64,000 bases of DNA. It comes from Mesorhizobium loti (GTDB lineage Bacteria; Pseudomonadota; Alphaproteobacteria; Rhizobiales; Rhizobiaceae). Position numbers and translations under genes: made by a program. A model generated the notes under the pieces. That model was not told the origin of the DNA, searched no databases, and saw only the letters and a list, made by a program, of their open reading frames with translations. The DNA lies in the NCBI RefSeq assembly GCF_002858745.1, contig NZ_PJRO01000011.1, positions 62,001 through 126,000 of the forward strand, in the 5' to 3' direction. Below, in pieces: positions 26,857 to 35,905 of the stretch (positions within the stretch are counted from its first letter, which is position 1; the number at the start of each line of letters is the position of its first letter).

Positions 26857-26940
26857 ATGAACCTGATGAAGAAGATTGTCCTCGCCTTGATGGCAGCCGG
26901 CATGCTGGTCGCCGTGCTTCTGGAAACTGCCCCGGCCTAA
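26857..26940 (+). CDS. 27-residue hydrophobic peptide ORF
   Basis: A 28-codon ORF, MNLMKKIVLALMAAGMLVAV then LLETAPA. A CAAGGAG lies 9 nt before the ATG. The product looks like a complete signal peptide, ending in a possible AxA cleavage site, or a single membrane helix. It lies 73 nt after the copper ATPase gene and before a bidirectional terminator, so it is likely in the same transcript. It could be a small membrane protein, or the remains of a longer exported protein. I do not recognise a family. Confidence 0.45.
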   Translation: MNLMKKIVLALMAAGMLVAVLLETAPA

Positions 26941-26973
26941 GATTGCCGTCGGCCAATCCAGCCAATCTCCACC

Positions 26974-27012
26974 AAAAAGCCGGCGGCTTCGTTATGAAGC
27001 GCCGGTATTTTT
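26974..27012. terminator. Terminator between the copper ATPase operon and nhaA
   Basis: CCGGCG (26980-26985) with CTTC (26987-26990) pairs with GAAG (26996-26999) and CGCCGG (27000-27005). An A-run precedes it and a T-run follows it, so it can end transcripts from both converging units. nhaA stops at 27017, five nt beyond. Confidence 0.83.
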
Positions 27013-27016
27013 GTGC

Positions 27017-28210
27017 CTATTCGTCCTCACCGTGGTCCGCCACGCTTGGCGCCGCGAGAAGCAGCGCCGCCCCTGCCAGTGCCGCTACCAGCGAGCCGGC
27101 GAGAATGCCGACCTTGACGGCGTCCTGCAGCGTCGGGCTGTCGGCAAAGGCGAGCAGTCCGATGAACAGGCTCATCGTGAAGCCGATGCCGCACAGAAGC
27201 GCGATGCCGGTCATCTGCATCCAGCCGGCGCGCATCGGCAGGTCTGCCAGGCCAAGCTTTATCGCCAGCACCGAGGCGCCGAGCACGCCAACCAGCTTGC
27301 CGATCACCAGACCGGCGGCGACGCCGAGTGTTAGGGGTTCGACCAGGGTGGCAGGCGTAAAGCCGGCCAGGGAAACGCCGGCATTGGCAAAGCCGAAGAT
27401 CGGAATGATGATCAACGGCACGAAACGGTGCAATGCGTGCTCGAGCCGATGCAGTGGCGAATGTTCCATGTCATGAGCAATGCCGGGCGTTGCTCTGAGC
27501 GGAATGGTCAACGCCAGCGCCACGCCGGCCAGGGTGGCATGCACGCCGGATTTCAGCACCAGCACCCACAGCACAGCGCCGAGCACCAGATAGGGGACGA
27601 GCGACAACACGCCCATGCGGTTGAGCACGATCAGAACGACGATGACAGCTAGCGCGGCAGCCAGATAGGCGAGCGACAGGCCGCTCGTGTAAAACAGCGC
27701 GATGATGATGACGGCGCCGAGATCGTCGATGATGGCAAGGGCGGTCAGGAACACTTTGAGTGAGGCCGGCACGCGGTTGCCGAGCAGCGAGAGCACGCCG
27801 AGCGCGAAGGCGATATCGGTGGCAGTCGGGATTGCCCAGCCTGGCAGAGCGGCGGCATTGTCGCGGTTGATGGCGATATAGACCAGCGCAGGCACCGCCA
27901 TGCCACCGGCGGCGGCAATGCCAGGCAGCATGCGGCGTGGCCAGGTCGACAACTGGCCATCCAGCATCTCGCGTTTGATTTCTAGGCCGACGAGCAGGAA
28001 GAACACAGCCATCAGCGCGTCATTCACCCAGTGCAGAACGCTGAGTGGGCCGAGATAGGCGTGCAATGCCGCGAAATAGGTTTCCGCCAACGGCGAATTG
28101 GCGACGATTAGCGCAAGCGCTGCAGCTGCGATCAGGATGATGCCGCCTGCGGCCTCGCCGTCTAGAAATTCACGGAAAATCGAGACCGGACGCGGATTGT
28201 CATTCGCCAT
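27017..28210 (-). CDS. nhaA: Na+/H+ antiporter NhaA
   Basis: A 397-residue inner-membrane antiporter that exchanges protons for sodium and keeps pH and sodium balance. The conserved TALAIIDDLGAVIIIALFYT holds the paired aspartates that bind Na+ or H+. An N-terminal GLEIKREMLDGQLS and twelve hydrophobic segments are typical. A mosaic repeat begins 8 nt upstream of the start, so the promoter may be within or beyond it. It lies alone between the copper ATPase operon and actR. Confidence 0.94.
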   Translation of the reverse strand: MANDNPRPVSIFREFLDGEAAGGIILIAAAALALIVANSPLAETYFAALHAYLGPLSVLHWVNDALMAVFFLLVGLEIKREMLDGQLSTWPRRMLPGIAAAGGMAVPALVYIAINRDNAAALPGWAIPTATDIAFALGVLSLLGNRVPASLKVFLTALAIIDDLGAVIIIALFYTSGLSLAYLAAALAVIVVLIVLNRMGVLSLVPYLVLGAVLWVLVLKSGVHATLAGVALALTIPLRATPGIAHDMEHSPLHRLEHALHRFVPLIIIPIFGFANAGVSLAGFTPATLVEPLTLGVAAGLVIGKLVGVLGASVLAIKLGLADLPMRAGWMQMTGIALLCGIGFTMSLFIGLLAFADSPTLQDAVKVGILAGSLVAALAGAALLLAAPSVADHGEDE

Positions 28211-28218
28211 GTCTGCTC

Positions 28219-28324
28219 CTAGAGCAATCCCAGCAAAAATGCGTAGCGGTTTTGCGTCCGGAATTGCGTAAAACGAAAAAGTTAGAGCGTTTCCGCGTTT
28301 CCGTGAAAAACGGAAACGCTCTAG
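28219..28324. repeat. RIME-like intergenic mosaic repeat, copy A2
   Basis: CTAGAGCAATCCCAGC ... GCGTAGCGGTTTTGCGTCC ... then the hairpin AGAGCGTTTCCGCGTTTCCG / CGGAAACGCTCT (28284-28322 region). Very similar to the copies at 15004 and 30439. It starts 8 nt before the nhaA start codon. Confidence 0.9.
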
Positions 28325-28432
28325 ATCGGGTTGCGGCTGGGCGGATGATGCCGAAGGCTGGGCGATGCGGCAAGCAAAGCCGCATCGCCTGCGACAATAA
28401 CAGCGAAATTGGAGGCGTTTTTTGCTGAAAAA

Positions 28433-28996
28433 TCAGCGCGGCGCGCGTTTGGCGAGGATACGCTGCAGCGTGCGTCGATGCATGTTCAGGCGTCGCGCTG
28501 TCTCCGAAACGTTGCGTTCGCACATTTCATAGACGCGCTGGATATGTTCCCAGCGCACCCGGTCGGCCGACATCGGGTTTTCCGGCGGGGCGACACGGTC
28601 GCTGCCGGTGCGCGTCAACGCCGCGAAGATATCGTCGGCGTCGGCGGGTTTGGAGAGATAGTCGACGGCGCCAAGTTTCACGGCAGTCACTGCCGTGGCG
28701 ATGTTGCCGTAGCCGGTGAGGATGATGGCGCGCGCATCGGCACGCTTCTCGCGGATGGCGGCAACGACATCGAGCCCGCTGCCGTCGCCGAGGCGCATGT
28801 CCACGACCGCATAGGCCGGCGGATTGGCGCGCGCCTTCACGAGCGCTTCCTCGACACTTTCCGCGGTTTCGACCACAAAACCGCGTCCTTCCATGGCGCG
28901 GGCAAGCCGGGTGAGAAATGGCTTGTCGTCCTCGACGATCAACAGCGAGGTATCGTCGCCCGTCACCATGCCGCCATGGGCATCTTCACCGCTCAT
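28433..28996 (-). CDS. actR: Redox response regulator ActR (RegA/PrrA type)
   Basis: A 187-residue response regulator of the RegA family. The receiver has LLIVEDDKPF and the phospho-acceptor in AVVDMRLGDGSG, and the invariant Lys in YLSKPADADD. A Pro-rich linker leads to a Fis-type helix-turn-helix: NVSETARRLNMHRRTLQRIL. It works with the sensor ActS, encoded 105 nt upstream, to control respiration, carbon fixation, denitrification or acid tolerance in related bacteria. I kept the ATG at 28996; the alternative at 28969 would shorten the N-terminus by nine residues. Confidence 0.95.
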   Translation of the reverse strand: MSGEDAHGGMVTGDDTSLLIVEDDKPFLTRLARAMEGRGFVVETAESVEEALVKARANPPAYAVVDMRLGDGSGLDVVAAIREKRADARAIILTGYGNIATAVTAVKLGAVDYLSKPADADDIFAALTRTGSDRVAPPENPMSADRVRWEHIQRVYEMCERNVSETARRLNMHRRTLQRILAKRAPR

Positions 28997-29101
28997 GATT
29001 GGTTCTTGTCCTTTTTCTTTATTTTCGGCCCAGATATAGCGACTGTGCCTTAATTGTCCAATTTTGAGCGGTTTTCAGCTCGGTTTCGGGGCCGTTCTGC
29101 G

Positions 29102-30430
29102 TTATTCCGCCGCATCAGGGCTGGCGGGATACATGGCCTTGGCATTGACGAATGCTTCGCGCGGCCAGTTGATGCGCACAACCGCTCCCTCACCGGGCCC
29201 TCCCGAGTTCTGGAACTCGATGTTTGCGCCCGAGCGTTCGATCAGTGTCTTGGCAATGAACAGGCCGAGCCCCAGCCCGCCGCCACGTTCTGTACCCTGT
29301 CTGGTTGACATATAGGGCTCGCCGATGCGATCGATGATCTCCGGAGGAAAACCCCGGCCGTCATCGGTAATCGACAGCGTGACATGTTGGTCGTTCCAGC
29401 CCCAGCGCACCGTGATCGAAGCCCTGGCGAAGTCGACGGCGTTCTCGACCAGATTGCCGAGCCCGTAGAGCACGCCGGGGTTACGGCGGCTGATTGGCTC
29501 GGCACCGATGCATTCGCCCGGCTGCAGCTCGATCTTGATGCCGAAGTCGCGATGCGGTGCCACCACTTCCTCGACCAGTGACGTCAACGACAGCTGCGCC
29601 AGCAGGGGTTCGCCTTCAGATGAAAGATTGGTCAGGCGTTTCAGGATCTCACGACAGCGCTCGCTTTGCGTGCGCAGCAGGGAAACGTCCTCGCGGTACT
29701 TCGGGTCTTTGCCCAGCGTCTTTTCCATCTCACGCACCACCAGCGTGATGGTGGCGAGCGGGGTACCCAGTTCATGCGCTGCCGCGGCCGCCAGACCATC
29801 GAGGGCCGACAGATGTTGTTCGCGCTGCAGCACCAATTCCGTTGCGGCAAGCGCATTGGCCAGCTGGCGCGCTTCCTTGGCGACACGGAAAGCGTAGATG
29901 CCGGTAAAGGCGATCGAGCACAGAACCGCCACCCAAACGCCAGCGACATAGGGCACCGGCATCACCAGCGTGATGTTCTCATGCCAGGGTAGAGGTTCAT
30001 GGAAGAACACCAGCAGTGTCGCCGCGGCCACGACCAAAGCACCAAGAATTGCCGTGAGCCGCAGCGGCAAAGACGTTGCCGAGATGACGACCGGTACGGT
30101 GAGCAGCAGCGCGAACGGATTGGTCAGGCCCCCAGTCAGGTAGAGCAGGCCGGAAAGCTGCAGGCTGTCGAACACCAGGATGCCGAAGGCGGCGGGTGGC
30201 GCCAGCCGGTGTGCAGCCGGGTAGCGGAAGGCCAGAAACAGGTTCATCCAGGCCGAACAGGCGATCAGCGTGAAACAGAAGCTGACCGGCAACGGGAAAT
30301 TCAGCGCATAGGCGACGACCAGCACGGTGATGCTCTGGCCGACGATGGCGAGCCAGCGCAGCCAGATCAGCGTATTAAGCCGCAATCGGTCGGTCGGCTG
30401 GAAGTCGGGAGAGCGCTGGAAATTGATCAT
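29102..30430 (-). CDS. actS: Redox sensor histidine kinase ActS (RegB/PrrB type)
   Basis: A 442-residue membrane kinase. Six hydrophobic segments lie within about residues 20-180, with TGGLTNPFALLL, the quinone-binding-type motif of the RegB family, near residue 100. The H-box is AAAAHELGTPLATITLVVRE, and the ATP domain has NLVENAVDFA and GGGLGLGLFIAK. A Cys in LLRTQSERCREIL follows the H-box, matching the redox-active Cys of RegB. It phosphorylates ActR, encoded downstream in the same direction. A mosaic repeat starts 8 nt upstream of its start codon. Confidence 0.95.
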   Translation of the reverse strand: MINFQRSPDFQPTDRLRLNTLIWLRWLAIVGQSITVLVVAYALNFPLPVSFCFTLIACSAWMNLFLAFRYPAAHRLAPPAAFGILVFDSLQLSGLLYLTGGLTNPFALLLTVPVVISATSLPLRLTAILGALVVAAATLLVFFHEPLPWHENITLVMPVPYVAGVWVAVLCSIAFTGIYAFRVAKEARQLANALAATELVLQREQHLSALDGLAAAAAHELGTPLATITLVVREMEKTLGKDPKYREDVSLLRTQSERCREILKRLTNLSSEGEPLLAQLSLTSLVEEVVAPHRDFGIKIELQPGECIGAEPISRRNPGVLYGLGNLVENAVDFARASITVRWGWNDQHVTLSITDDGRGFPPEIIDRIGEPYMSTRQGTERGGGLGLGLFIAKTLIERSGANIEFQNSGGPGEGAVVRINWPREAFVNAKAMYPASPDAAE

Positions 30431-30438
30431 CAGGTCTT

Positions 30439-30599
30439 CTAGAGCAATTCCAGGAAAAGTGCGTAGCGGTTTTCCGTCCGGAATTGCGCAAACAAAGAGT
30501 TGGAGCGTTTCCGCGTTTCCGTGAAAAACGGAAACGCTCTAGAGCAGGATTCCGAACCGAAGGTCAGCGCAGCAAAAAATTGCAGACTTTTCGGACAAG
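30439..30599. repeat. RIME-like intergenic mosaic repeat, A3 with B module
   Basis: An A module (30439-30543) ends in a perfect hairpin, GAGCGTTTCC ... GGAAACGCTC. It runs straight into a B module (30541-30599) with CCGAACCGAAGGTCAGCG and TTGCAGACTTTTCGGACAAG. The B module recurs almost unchanged at 62633, where it is joined to a different remainder. Confidence 0.9.
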
Positions 30600-30679
30600 G
30601 CGGGCGGCATCCGCCGCCCATCATGCGCCAAACAGATAGAGTGCACTGGCAGCGCCAGTTTCGTCGCATTTGCCAAAAA

Positions 30680-33139
30680 TCAGGTGCCGCGCGGTTTGGC
30701 GCGGCTGGTGGCGGCGGCTTCGAGCGGGTTCTCCGGCCAGACATGTTTTGGATAGCGGCCGCGCATGTCGGAGCGCACGTCAGCCCAGGAACCGCGCCAG
30801 AAGCCGGGCAGGTCGCGCGTCATCTGGATCGGCCGGTGTGCGGGAGACAGCAGTTCGAGGGTCAGCGGTACGGTGCCGTTGGCGATTGAAGGGTGGCGAT
30901 CGAGGCCGAACAGCTCCTGCACGCGAATGGCTAGCACCGGTGCTTCGCCGTCATAGCGGACAGGCACATGGCTGCCGGACGGCGCGTCAAAATGGGTTGG
31001 GGCGAGCGTGTCGATCCTGCGCTGAAGATCATGCGGCACCAGCGCGGTCAGGCCACTCGTCAATGCGCCGCTGGAAATGGCGTCGAGCGCCGCCTCGCCG
31101 GTCAGGAAGGGCGCCAGCCAGTCATCAAGCCGTTCGACCAGCGCTTCGTCGGTCATATCGGGCCATGGCGCGCCAAGGCCGCGATGCAGCCAGGCGAGTC
31201 GGTTGCGCAGGCTTTCCGCTTCCTTGCTCCAGGGCAACAGGGCAACGCCATGTTCGCGGACCGCTTCGATGACCGCGTTGTTGGCGTCCGCTCCCGTGGG
31301 AGCAGGCAGCATTCGCTCGCTCAGCACGATGGCGCCGAGGCGTACCGTTTCCCGCACGCGCACCGAGCGCTTCTCTCGATCGAAACTGGTCTCGCGACGT
31401 GTTTCAATGCGGTCGGAAAGAGCTTCGCGGATTTCCGGCTCGCTCACGGGCGCCGCCGCGGTAATGCGGGCATTCTGCGCCTTGCCCTGCAGGTCTGCGA
31501 CGACAAGGAATGTCTCGCCGGCGAGCGGGTCGGCCACATCCAGCATTGCGCCGGAACCATTGGCGAGCACGAAGCGACCCCGTTCGCCACGCGCCTTGGC
31601 GACGCGGTCGGGCCAGGCATTGAGAAGAATCGCGCCCACGGTGCCGGTTTCGGGCTCGGTGGAAGAGCTGGTGCGTGCCAGCCTGTCGGCCAGCTGCCGT
31701 GCCGAATTGGCGCGAGGCGAACGGTCGGAGACGAAACGCATCAGGCGCCGTTCCAGGTCGGCGCTGTCGCCACCGAGTCCGCGTTCGGTAAGCAGGACCG
31801 CGAGCCGCGCCGCATCCGATGCGCGACCAACATTGGCAGCCTCGGCAACCATATGAGCCAGCCGCACCGGCAGTGCCAGCTTGCGCATGGCGGAACCGGC
31901 TTCGGTCAGCCTTCCGGCATCGTCGACCGCATGCAACGCCTTCAGCAGTGCGCGCGCCTCAGCCAGCGCCGGCGCAGGCGGCGTGTCCAGGAAGGCGAGG
32001 CTGGCCGGATCTGCAACACCGAAAGCAGCGCAGTCCAGCATGAGGCCGGAAAGATCGGCCTCGAGAATCTCGGGTGGGGTGAAGGCAGGCAGCGCCGCAG
32101 TCTGTTCGGCGCGCCAGAGCCGGATGGCGACGCCCGGCTGCGTGCGTCCGGCTCGACCGGCCCGCTGTTCGGCAGAGGCACGTGAAGCCCGGACCGTCTC
32201 CAGCCGGGTCAGGCCGCTGGCCGGTTCGTATTTCGGCAGTCGCGACAGGCCGGAATCGATGACGACGCGCACGCCGTCGATGGTGATCGAGGTTTCGGCG
32301 ATCGCGGTCGCCAGAACCACCTTGCGCCGACCTTCCGCTGCTGGGCGAATGGCTGCGTCCTGCGCCTTGCCGTCGAGTTGGCCATAGAGCGGCACGATAT
32401 CCGTGTCGGCACCGACACGGCCTTCGAGTTGCGCTGCCGTGCGCTCGATCTCGCGCTGTCCGGGCAGGAAGGCAAGCACGCTTCCGGGTTCGTCGGCAAG
32501 CGCGGTTCGCACGGCCTTGGCGGTAGCTTCTTCGATAGGCATCCCGGCCGGGCGCTCCTCATAGCGGATTTCGACGGGAAAGCTGCGGCCCTCGCTTTCG
32601 ATGACCGGTGCGCCGGACAGCAGTTTTGCCACACGTGCTCCGTCGAGTGTCGCCGACATCACCAGAAGGCGCAGGTCCGGTCGCAGCGCGCCTTGTATGT
32701 CGAGAGCGAGTGCCAGACCAAAGTCGCCGTCCAGCGAGCGTTCATGGAATTCGTCGAAGATCACCGCCGACACGCCCGGCAGTTCCGGATCATCGAGGAT
32801 CATGCGCGCCAGCACGCCTTCGGTGACGACGAGAATGCGTGTCTTTGCCGAGGTGCGCTTCTCCATGCGCATGGCGTAACCCACGTTGCCGCCCGGCTCT
32901 TCGCCGAGCAGGGCTGCCATGCGCCTGGCCGCGGCACGGGCAGCGAGCCGGCGTGGCTCGAGAAGAACGATCTTGCCGGACCCGAGCCAGGAAGCTTCGA
33001 GCAAAGCGAGCGGCACCAAGGTCGTCTTGCCAGCTCCTGGTGGCGCGACCAGCACGGCACTGTTGCCGCCAGCAAGCGCGCTCGTCAGCGCCGGCAGAAC
33101 CGTGGTAACGGGCAGGTCGGGCAGGCGCGGCGTGTTCAT
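30680..33139 (-). CDS. hrpB: ATP-dependent helicase HrpB
   Basis: An 819-residue DEAH/RHA-type helicase. Walker A is APPGAGKTT (about residues 35-43), motif II is DEFHERSLDGD (here DEFH replaces DEAH, as is usual in HrpB), and motif VI is QRAGRAGRTQPGVAIRLW. An HA2 domain, an OB-like region and the HrpB-specific C-terminal domain complete it. It is a cytoplasmic RNA helicase of uncertain role. I start at ATG 33139, since homology begins at MNTPRLPDLPVT. It runs in the same direction as actS-actR and is separated from actS by repeats. Confidence 0.93.
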   Translation of the reverse strand: MNTPRLPDLPVTTVLPALTSALAGGNSAVLVAPPGAGKTTLVPLALLEASWLGSGKIVLLEPRRLAARAAARRMAALLGEEPGGNVGYAMRMEKRTSAKTRILVVTEGVLARMILDDPELPGVSAVIFDEFHERSLDGDFGLALALDIQGALRPDLRLLVMSATLDGARVAKLLSGAPVIESEGRSFPVEIRYEERPAGMPIEEATAKAVRTALADEPGSVLAFLPGQREIERTAAQLEGRVGADTDIVPLYGQLDGKAQDAAIRPAAEGRRKVVLATAIAETSITIDGVRVVIDSGLSRLPKYEPASGLTRLETVRASRASAEQRAGRAGRTQPGVAIRLWRAEQTAALPAFTPPEILEADLSGLMLDCAAFGVADPASLAFLDTPPAPALAEARALLKALHAVDDAGRLTEAGSAMRKLALPVRLAHMVAEAANVGRASDAARLAVLLTERGLGGDSADLERRLMRFVSDRSPRANSARQLADRLARTSSSTEPETGTVGAILLNAWPDRVAKARGERGRFVLANGSGAMLDVADPLAGETFLVVADLQGKAQNARITAAAPVSEPEIREALSDRIETRRETSFDREKRSVRVRETVRLGAIVLSERMLPAPTGADANNAVIEAVREHGVALLPWSKEAESLRNRLAWLHRGLGAPWPDMTDEALVERLDDWLAPFLTGEAALDAISSGALTSGLTALVPHDLQRRIDTLAPTHFDAPSGSHVPVRYDGEAPVLAIRVQELFGLDRHPSIANGTVPLTLELLSPAHRPIQMTRDLPGFWRGSWADVRSDMRGRYPKHVWPENPLEAAATSRAKPRGT

Positions 33140-33210
33140 CGGGCAAACGCCCGCGAGCACTGGCCGCGCATTTCAGTGGCCTGAAGTGAAGACATGGAAG
33201 GCGGCTTTAG

Positions 33211-33311
33211 ACCGGGATGACGTTTGGTTGAAACGTCATCCCGGTCTCGCGGTTTTGTTGGAGCGGGATCTTTTCCGAAAACCGGTTCCCACTTTTCGGG
33301 ATCACGCTCTA
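33211..33311. repeat. Mosaic repeat with 15-bp perfect hairpin, abutting dppF stop
   Basis: ACCGGGATGACGTTT (33211-33225) and AAACGTCATCCCGGT (33231-33245) pair perfectly around 5 nt. A second module follows, GAGCGGGATCTTTTCC ... CACTTTTCGGGATCACGCTC (33261-33310), the complement-related form of the B family. The TAG stop of dppF (33311-33309) lies on the last bases of this repeat. The hairpin probably stabilises or ends the dpp transcript. Confidence 0.85.
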
Positions 33312-34136
33312 GGCCGCCTTCTTGCGAGCAAGCCTCGCCTTGATGCTGTCGACGTCGGCGCGCGGCGTCGCCGCGAACAGCGTCTTCGTGTAGCTGTGCT
33401 GCGGGTTGGCGAAGACCTCTTCGCGAGAGCCGTATTCGACGGCCTCGCCGAAATACATCACCATGACGTCATCGGCGATGTAACGCACCACCGATAGGTC
33501 GTGACTGATGAAGACGTAGGTCAGCTGGAACTCGTCCTGCAGGTCGGCGAGCAGGTTGAGCACCTGGGCCTGCACGGAAAGGTCGAGCGCCGAAACAGGC
33601 TCGTCCAGCACCAGCAGGCTTGGGTTCAGCATCAACGCACGCGCAATCGCGATGCGCTGACGCTGGCCGCCGGAGAACATGTGCGGATAACGGTTGTAGT
33701 GCTCCGGTCCCAGGCCGACTTTCTTCAGCATGCCCATGGCGCGGTCACGCCGCTCGGAAGCCGGAACGTCGGTGTTGATCACCAGTGGCTCGCCCAGGAT
33801 GTCGCCGATCTTCTGGCGCGGGTTGAGCGAACCATAAGGGTTCTGGAACACGATCTGCACCTTTCGGCGCATCTCCTTGGAGAGACCATCCTTGACGATG
33901 TCGACCTTTTTGCCGTCGATGAACAGCTCGCCGGCGCTCGGTGCGTCGATCAGCGTGATGATGCGCGCCAGCGTGGACTTGCCGCAGCCCGATTCACCGA
34001 CGATGGCCAGCGTCTTGCCCTTCTCGACCGAGAAGGAAACGCCTTTCACCGCATGCACCGTGCGCGCCGGCCGGAACATGCCGCCGCCGACATGGTAGTC
34101 GCGCTTGAGGTTCTTTCCTTCGACGACGACGGTCAT
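33309..34136 (-). CDS. Dipeptide ABC transporter ATPase, DppF-like
   Basis: A 275-residue ATPase with the oligopeptide/dipeptide family C-terminal domain. Walker A is GESGCGKST, signature SGGQRQRIAIARAL, Walker B LLVLDEPVSALD. The start at ATG 34136 overlaps the previous gene by 4 nt (ATGA), so translation is coupled. Works with the second ATPase upstream to power peptide uptake. It is the last gene of the five-gene operon and its stop codon is provided by a repeat. The substrate could be di- or oligopeptides or nickel complexes; the binding protein is of the peptide type. Confidence 0.92.
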   Translation of the reverse strand: MTVVVEGKNLKRDYHVGGGMFRPARTVHAVKGVSFSVEKGKTLAIVGESGCGKSTLARIITLIDAPSAGELFIDGKKVDIVKDGLSKEMRRKVQIVFQNPYGSLNPRQKIGDILGEPLVINTDVPASERRDRAMGMLKKVGLGPEHYNRYPHMFSGGQRQRIAIARALMLNPSLLVLDEPVSALDLSVQAQVLNLLADLQDEFQLTYVFISHDLSVVRYIADDVMVMYFGEAVEYGSREEVFANPQHSYTKTLFAATPRADVDSIKARLARKKAA

Positions 34137-34984
34137 GAGGCGGCTCCCGTAACGGCAGGCTCGAACAGCATGTCGGAGACGGTCGGCAGTCGGTCGCCGG
34201 TGGCGTTGTCCGGCAATGCCGAAAGCAGTGCGCGCGTGTAGTTGCTCTTCGGGTTCTCGAACAGCGACAGCACGTCGGCTTCTTCCATCTTCATGCCCTT
34301 GTACTGCACGACGACGCGGTCGGCCGTTTCGGCGACCACGCCCATATTGTGGGTGATCATGATGAGGCCCATGCCGTGCTCGGCCTGCAGCTTCATCAAA
34401 AGGTCGAGGATCTGCTTCTGGATTGTCACATCGAGCGCGGTGGTCGGCTCGTCGGCGATCAGAAGCTTCGGATTGCAGGCAATCGCCATCGCGATCATGA
34501 CGCGCTGGCACTGGCCGCCCGACATCTGGTGCGGAAAGGAGTTGAGCCGCTCGGTCGGTTCGGGAATGCCGACGAGCTTGAACAGCTCGATGGCGCGGGC
34601 GCGGCGCTGGGCCTTGTCCATGCCCATGTGCACGCGCAACACTTCCTCGATCTGATAGCCAGCCGTGAAGCATGGGTTGAGGCTGGCGATCGGCTCCTGG
34701 AAGATCATCGAGATGTCCTTGCCGATGATCTTGCGCCGCTCTGCCGCATCGAGGGCGAGCAGATCGATGCCGTTGAAGCTCATGCGATCGGCTTTCACCG
34801 TCGCCGAGGATGGCAACAGGCCCATCACCGCCAGCATCGACACCGACTTGCCGGAGCCGGATTCGCCGACGATCGCCAGCACCTCGCGCGGTTCGATCGA
34901 AAGATCGATGCCTTTCACCGCCATGAACGGTCCGCTCGACGTGTCGAACGAGACCGTGAGGTTCTTGATCTCTAGCAATGCCAT
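34133..34984 (-). CDS. Dipeptide ABC transporter ATPase, DppD-like
   Basis: A 283-residue ATPase. Walker A is GESGSGKS, signature MSGGQCQRVMIAMAI (a Cys replaces Arg in the usual SGGQRQR), and Walker B LLIADEPTTALD. The start at ATG 34984 fits homology (MALLEIKNLTVSFDT); the reading frame upstream is the shadow of dppC. The start lies two nt after the dppC stop and the stop overlaps dppF. It pairs with DppF as the asymmetric ATPase dimer of the importer. Confidence 0.92.
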   Translation of the reverse strand: MALLEIKNLTVSFDTSSGPFMAVKGIDLSIEPREVLAIVGESGSGKSVSMLAVMGLLPSSATVKADRMSFNGIDLLALDAAERRKIIGKDISMIFQEPIASLNPCFTAGYQIEEVLRVHMGMDKAQRRARAIELFKLVGIPEPTERLNSFPHQMSGGQCQRVMIAMAIACNPKLLIADEPTTALDVTIQKQILDLLMKLQAEHGMGLIMITHNMGVVAETADRVVVQYKGMKMEEADVLSLFENPKSNYTRALLSALPDNATGDRLPTVSDMLFEPAVTGAAS

Positions 34985-34986
34985 GA

Positions 34987-35904
34987 TCACGACCTCTTCA
35001 GCTTGGGGTCGAGCGCATCGCGCAGACCGTCGCCGATCAGGTTGATGGCGAGCACGGTGATCAGGATGGCGAGGCCTGGGAAGGTGACGACCCAGGGCGC
35101 GCGCAGGATGAATTCGCGTGCGGAGGCAAGCATCGTGCCCCACTCCGGCGTCGGCGGCTGGGCGCCCATGCCCAGGAAGCCGAGCGCGGCAGCCTCGAGG
35201 ATGGCGTTGGAGAAGGACATCGTCGCCTGCACGATCAGTGGCGCCACGCAGTTCGGCAGGATCGTTACCAGCATCATTCTCCAATGGCTGGCGCCGGCAA
35301 CCTTGGCCGAGACGACATATTCGCGGTTCTTCTCGGCCATGACCGCGGCGCGGGTCAGACGCGCGAAGTGTGGTTGCAGCACCAGCGCGATTGCCAGCAT
35401 TGCGTTGAAAAGGCCGGGTCCGAGGATCGCCACGAGCACAAGTGCGAGCAGCAATGACGGGAAGGCCAGGATGATGTCCATGACGCGCATGATCAGCGCG
35501 TCGACCCAGCCGCGGAAATAACCGGCCAGCACGCCGAGCACCACGCCCGACGACAGTGCGAAGACAACGACGATAAGGCCGATGAACAGCGAATAGCGCG
35601 CGCCATAGATGAGGCGCGAGAGGATGTCGCGGCCGACCGCGTCTGTTCCAAGCAGGAAGATCGACTTGCCGCCTTCCTGCCAGGCCGGCGGGGTGAGCAG
35701 GGCGTCGCGATACTGTTCATCCGGCAGGTGCGGCGCAACCAACGGCGCAAAGACGGCCGTCAGCACGAGGAGTGTGAACACCACCAGGCCGATGACCGCG
35801 CCGGTGTTCATGGAATAGTAGTGCCAGAATTCGGCAAACGCACGCTGCTTGGGACCGGATGGCACTGTCGCGGCTGTGGTTTCGCCTGCTGTTTGATCGG
35901 TCAT
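34987..35904 (-). CDS. Dipeptide ABC transporter permease, DppC-like
   Basis: A 305-residue inner-membrane permease with an N-terminal OppC/DppC region and a BPD_transp_1 domain. The EAA-type loop is EAAALGFLGMGAQPPTPEWG, the interaction site for the ATPases. Six or so hydrophobic segments are visible. I start at ATG 35904 (MTDQTAGETT), two codons' worth of frame before it being unsupported. It follows dppB after one nt. With DppB it forms the channel. Confidence 0.92.
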   Translation of the reverse strand: MTDQTAGETTAATVPSGPKQRAFAEFWHYYSMNTGAVIGLVVFTLLVLTAVFAPLVAPHLPDEQYRDALLTPPAWQEGGKSIFLLGTDAVGRDILSRLIYGARYSLFIGLIVVVFALSSGVVLGVLAGYFRGWVDALIMRVMDIILAFPSLLLALVLVAILGPGLFNAMLAIALVLQPHFARLTRAAVMAEKNREYVVSAKVAGASHWRMMLVTILPNCVAPLIVQATMSFSNAILEAAALGFLGMGAQPPTPEWGTMLASAREFILRAPWVVTFPGLAILITVLAINLIGDGLRDALDPKLKRS

Positions 35905-35905
35905 G

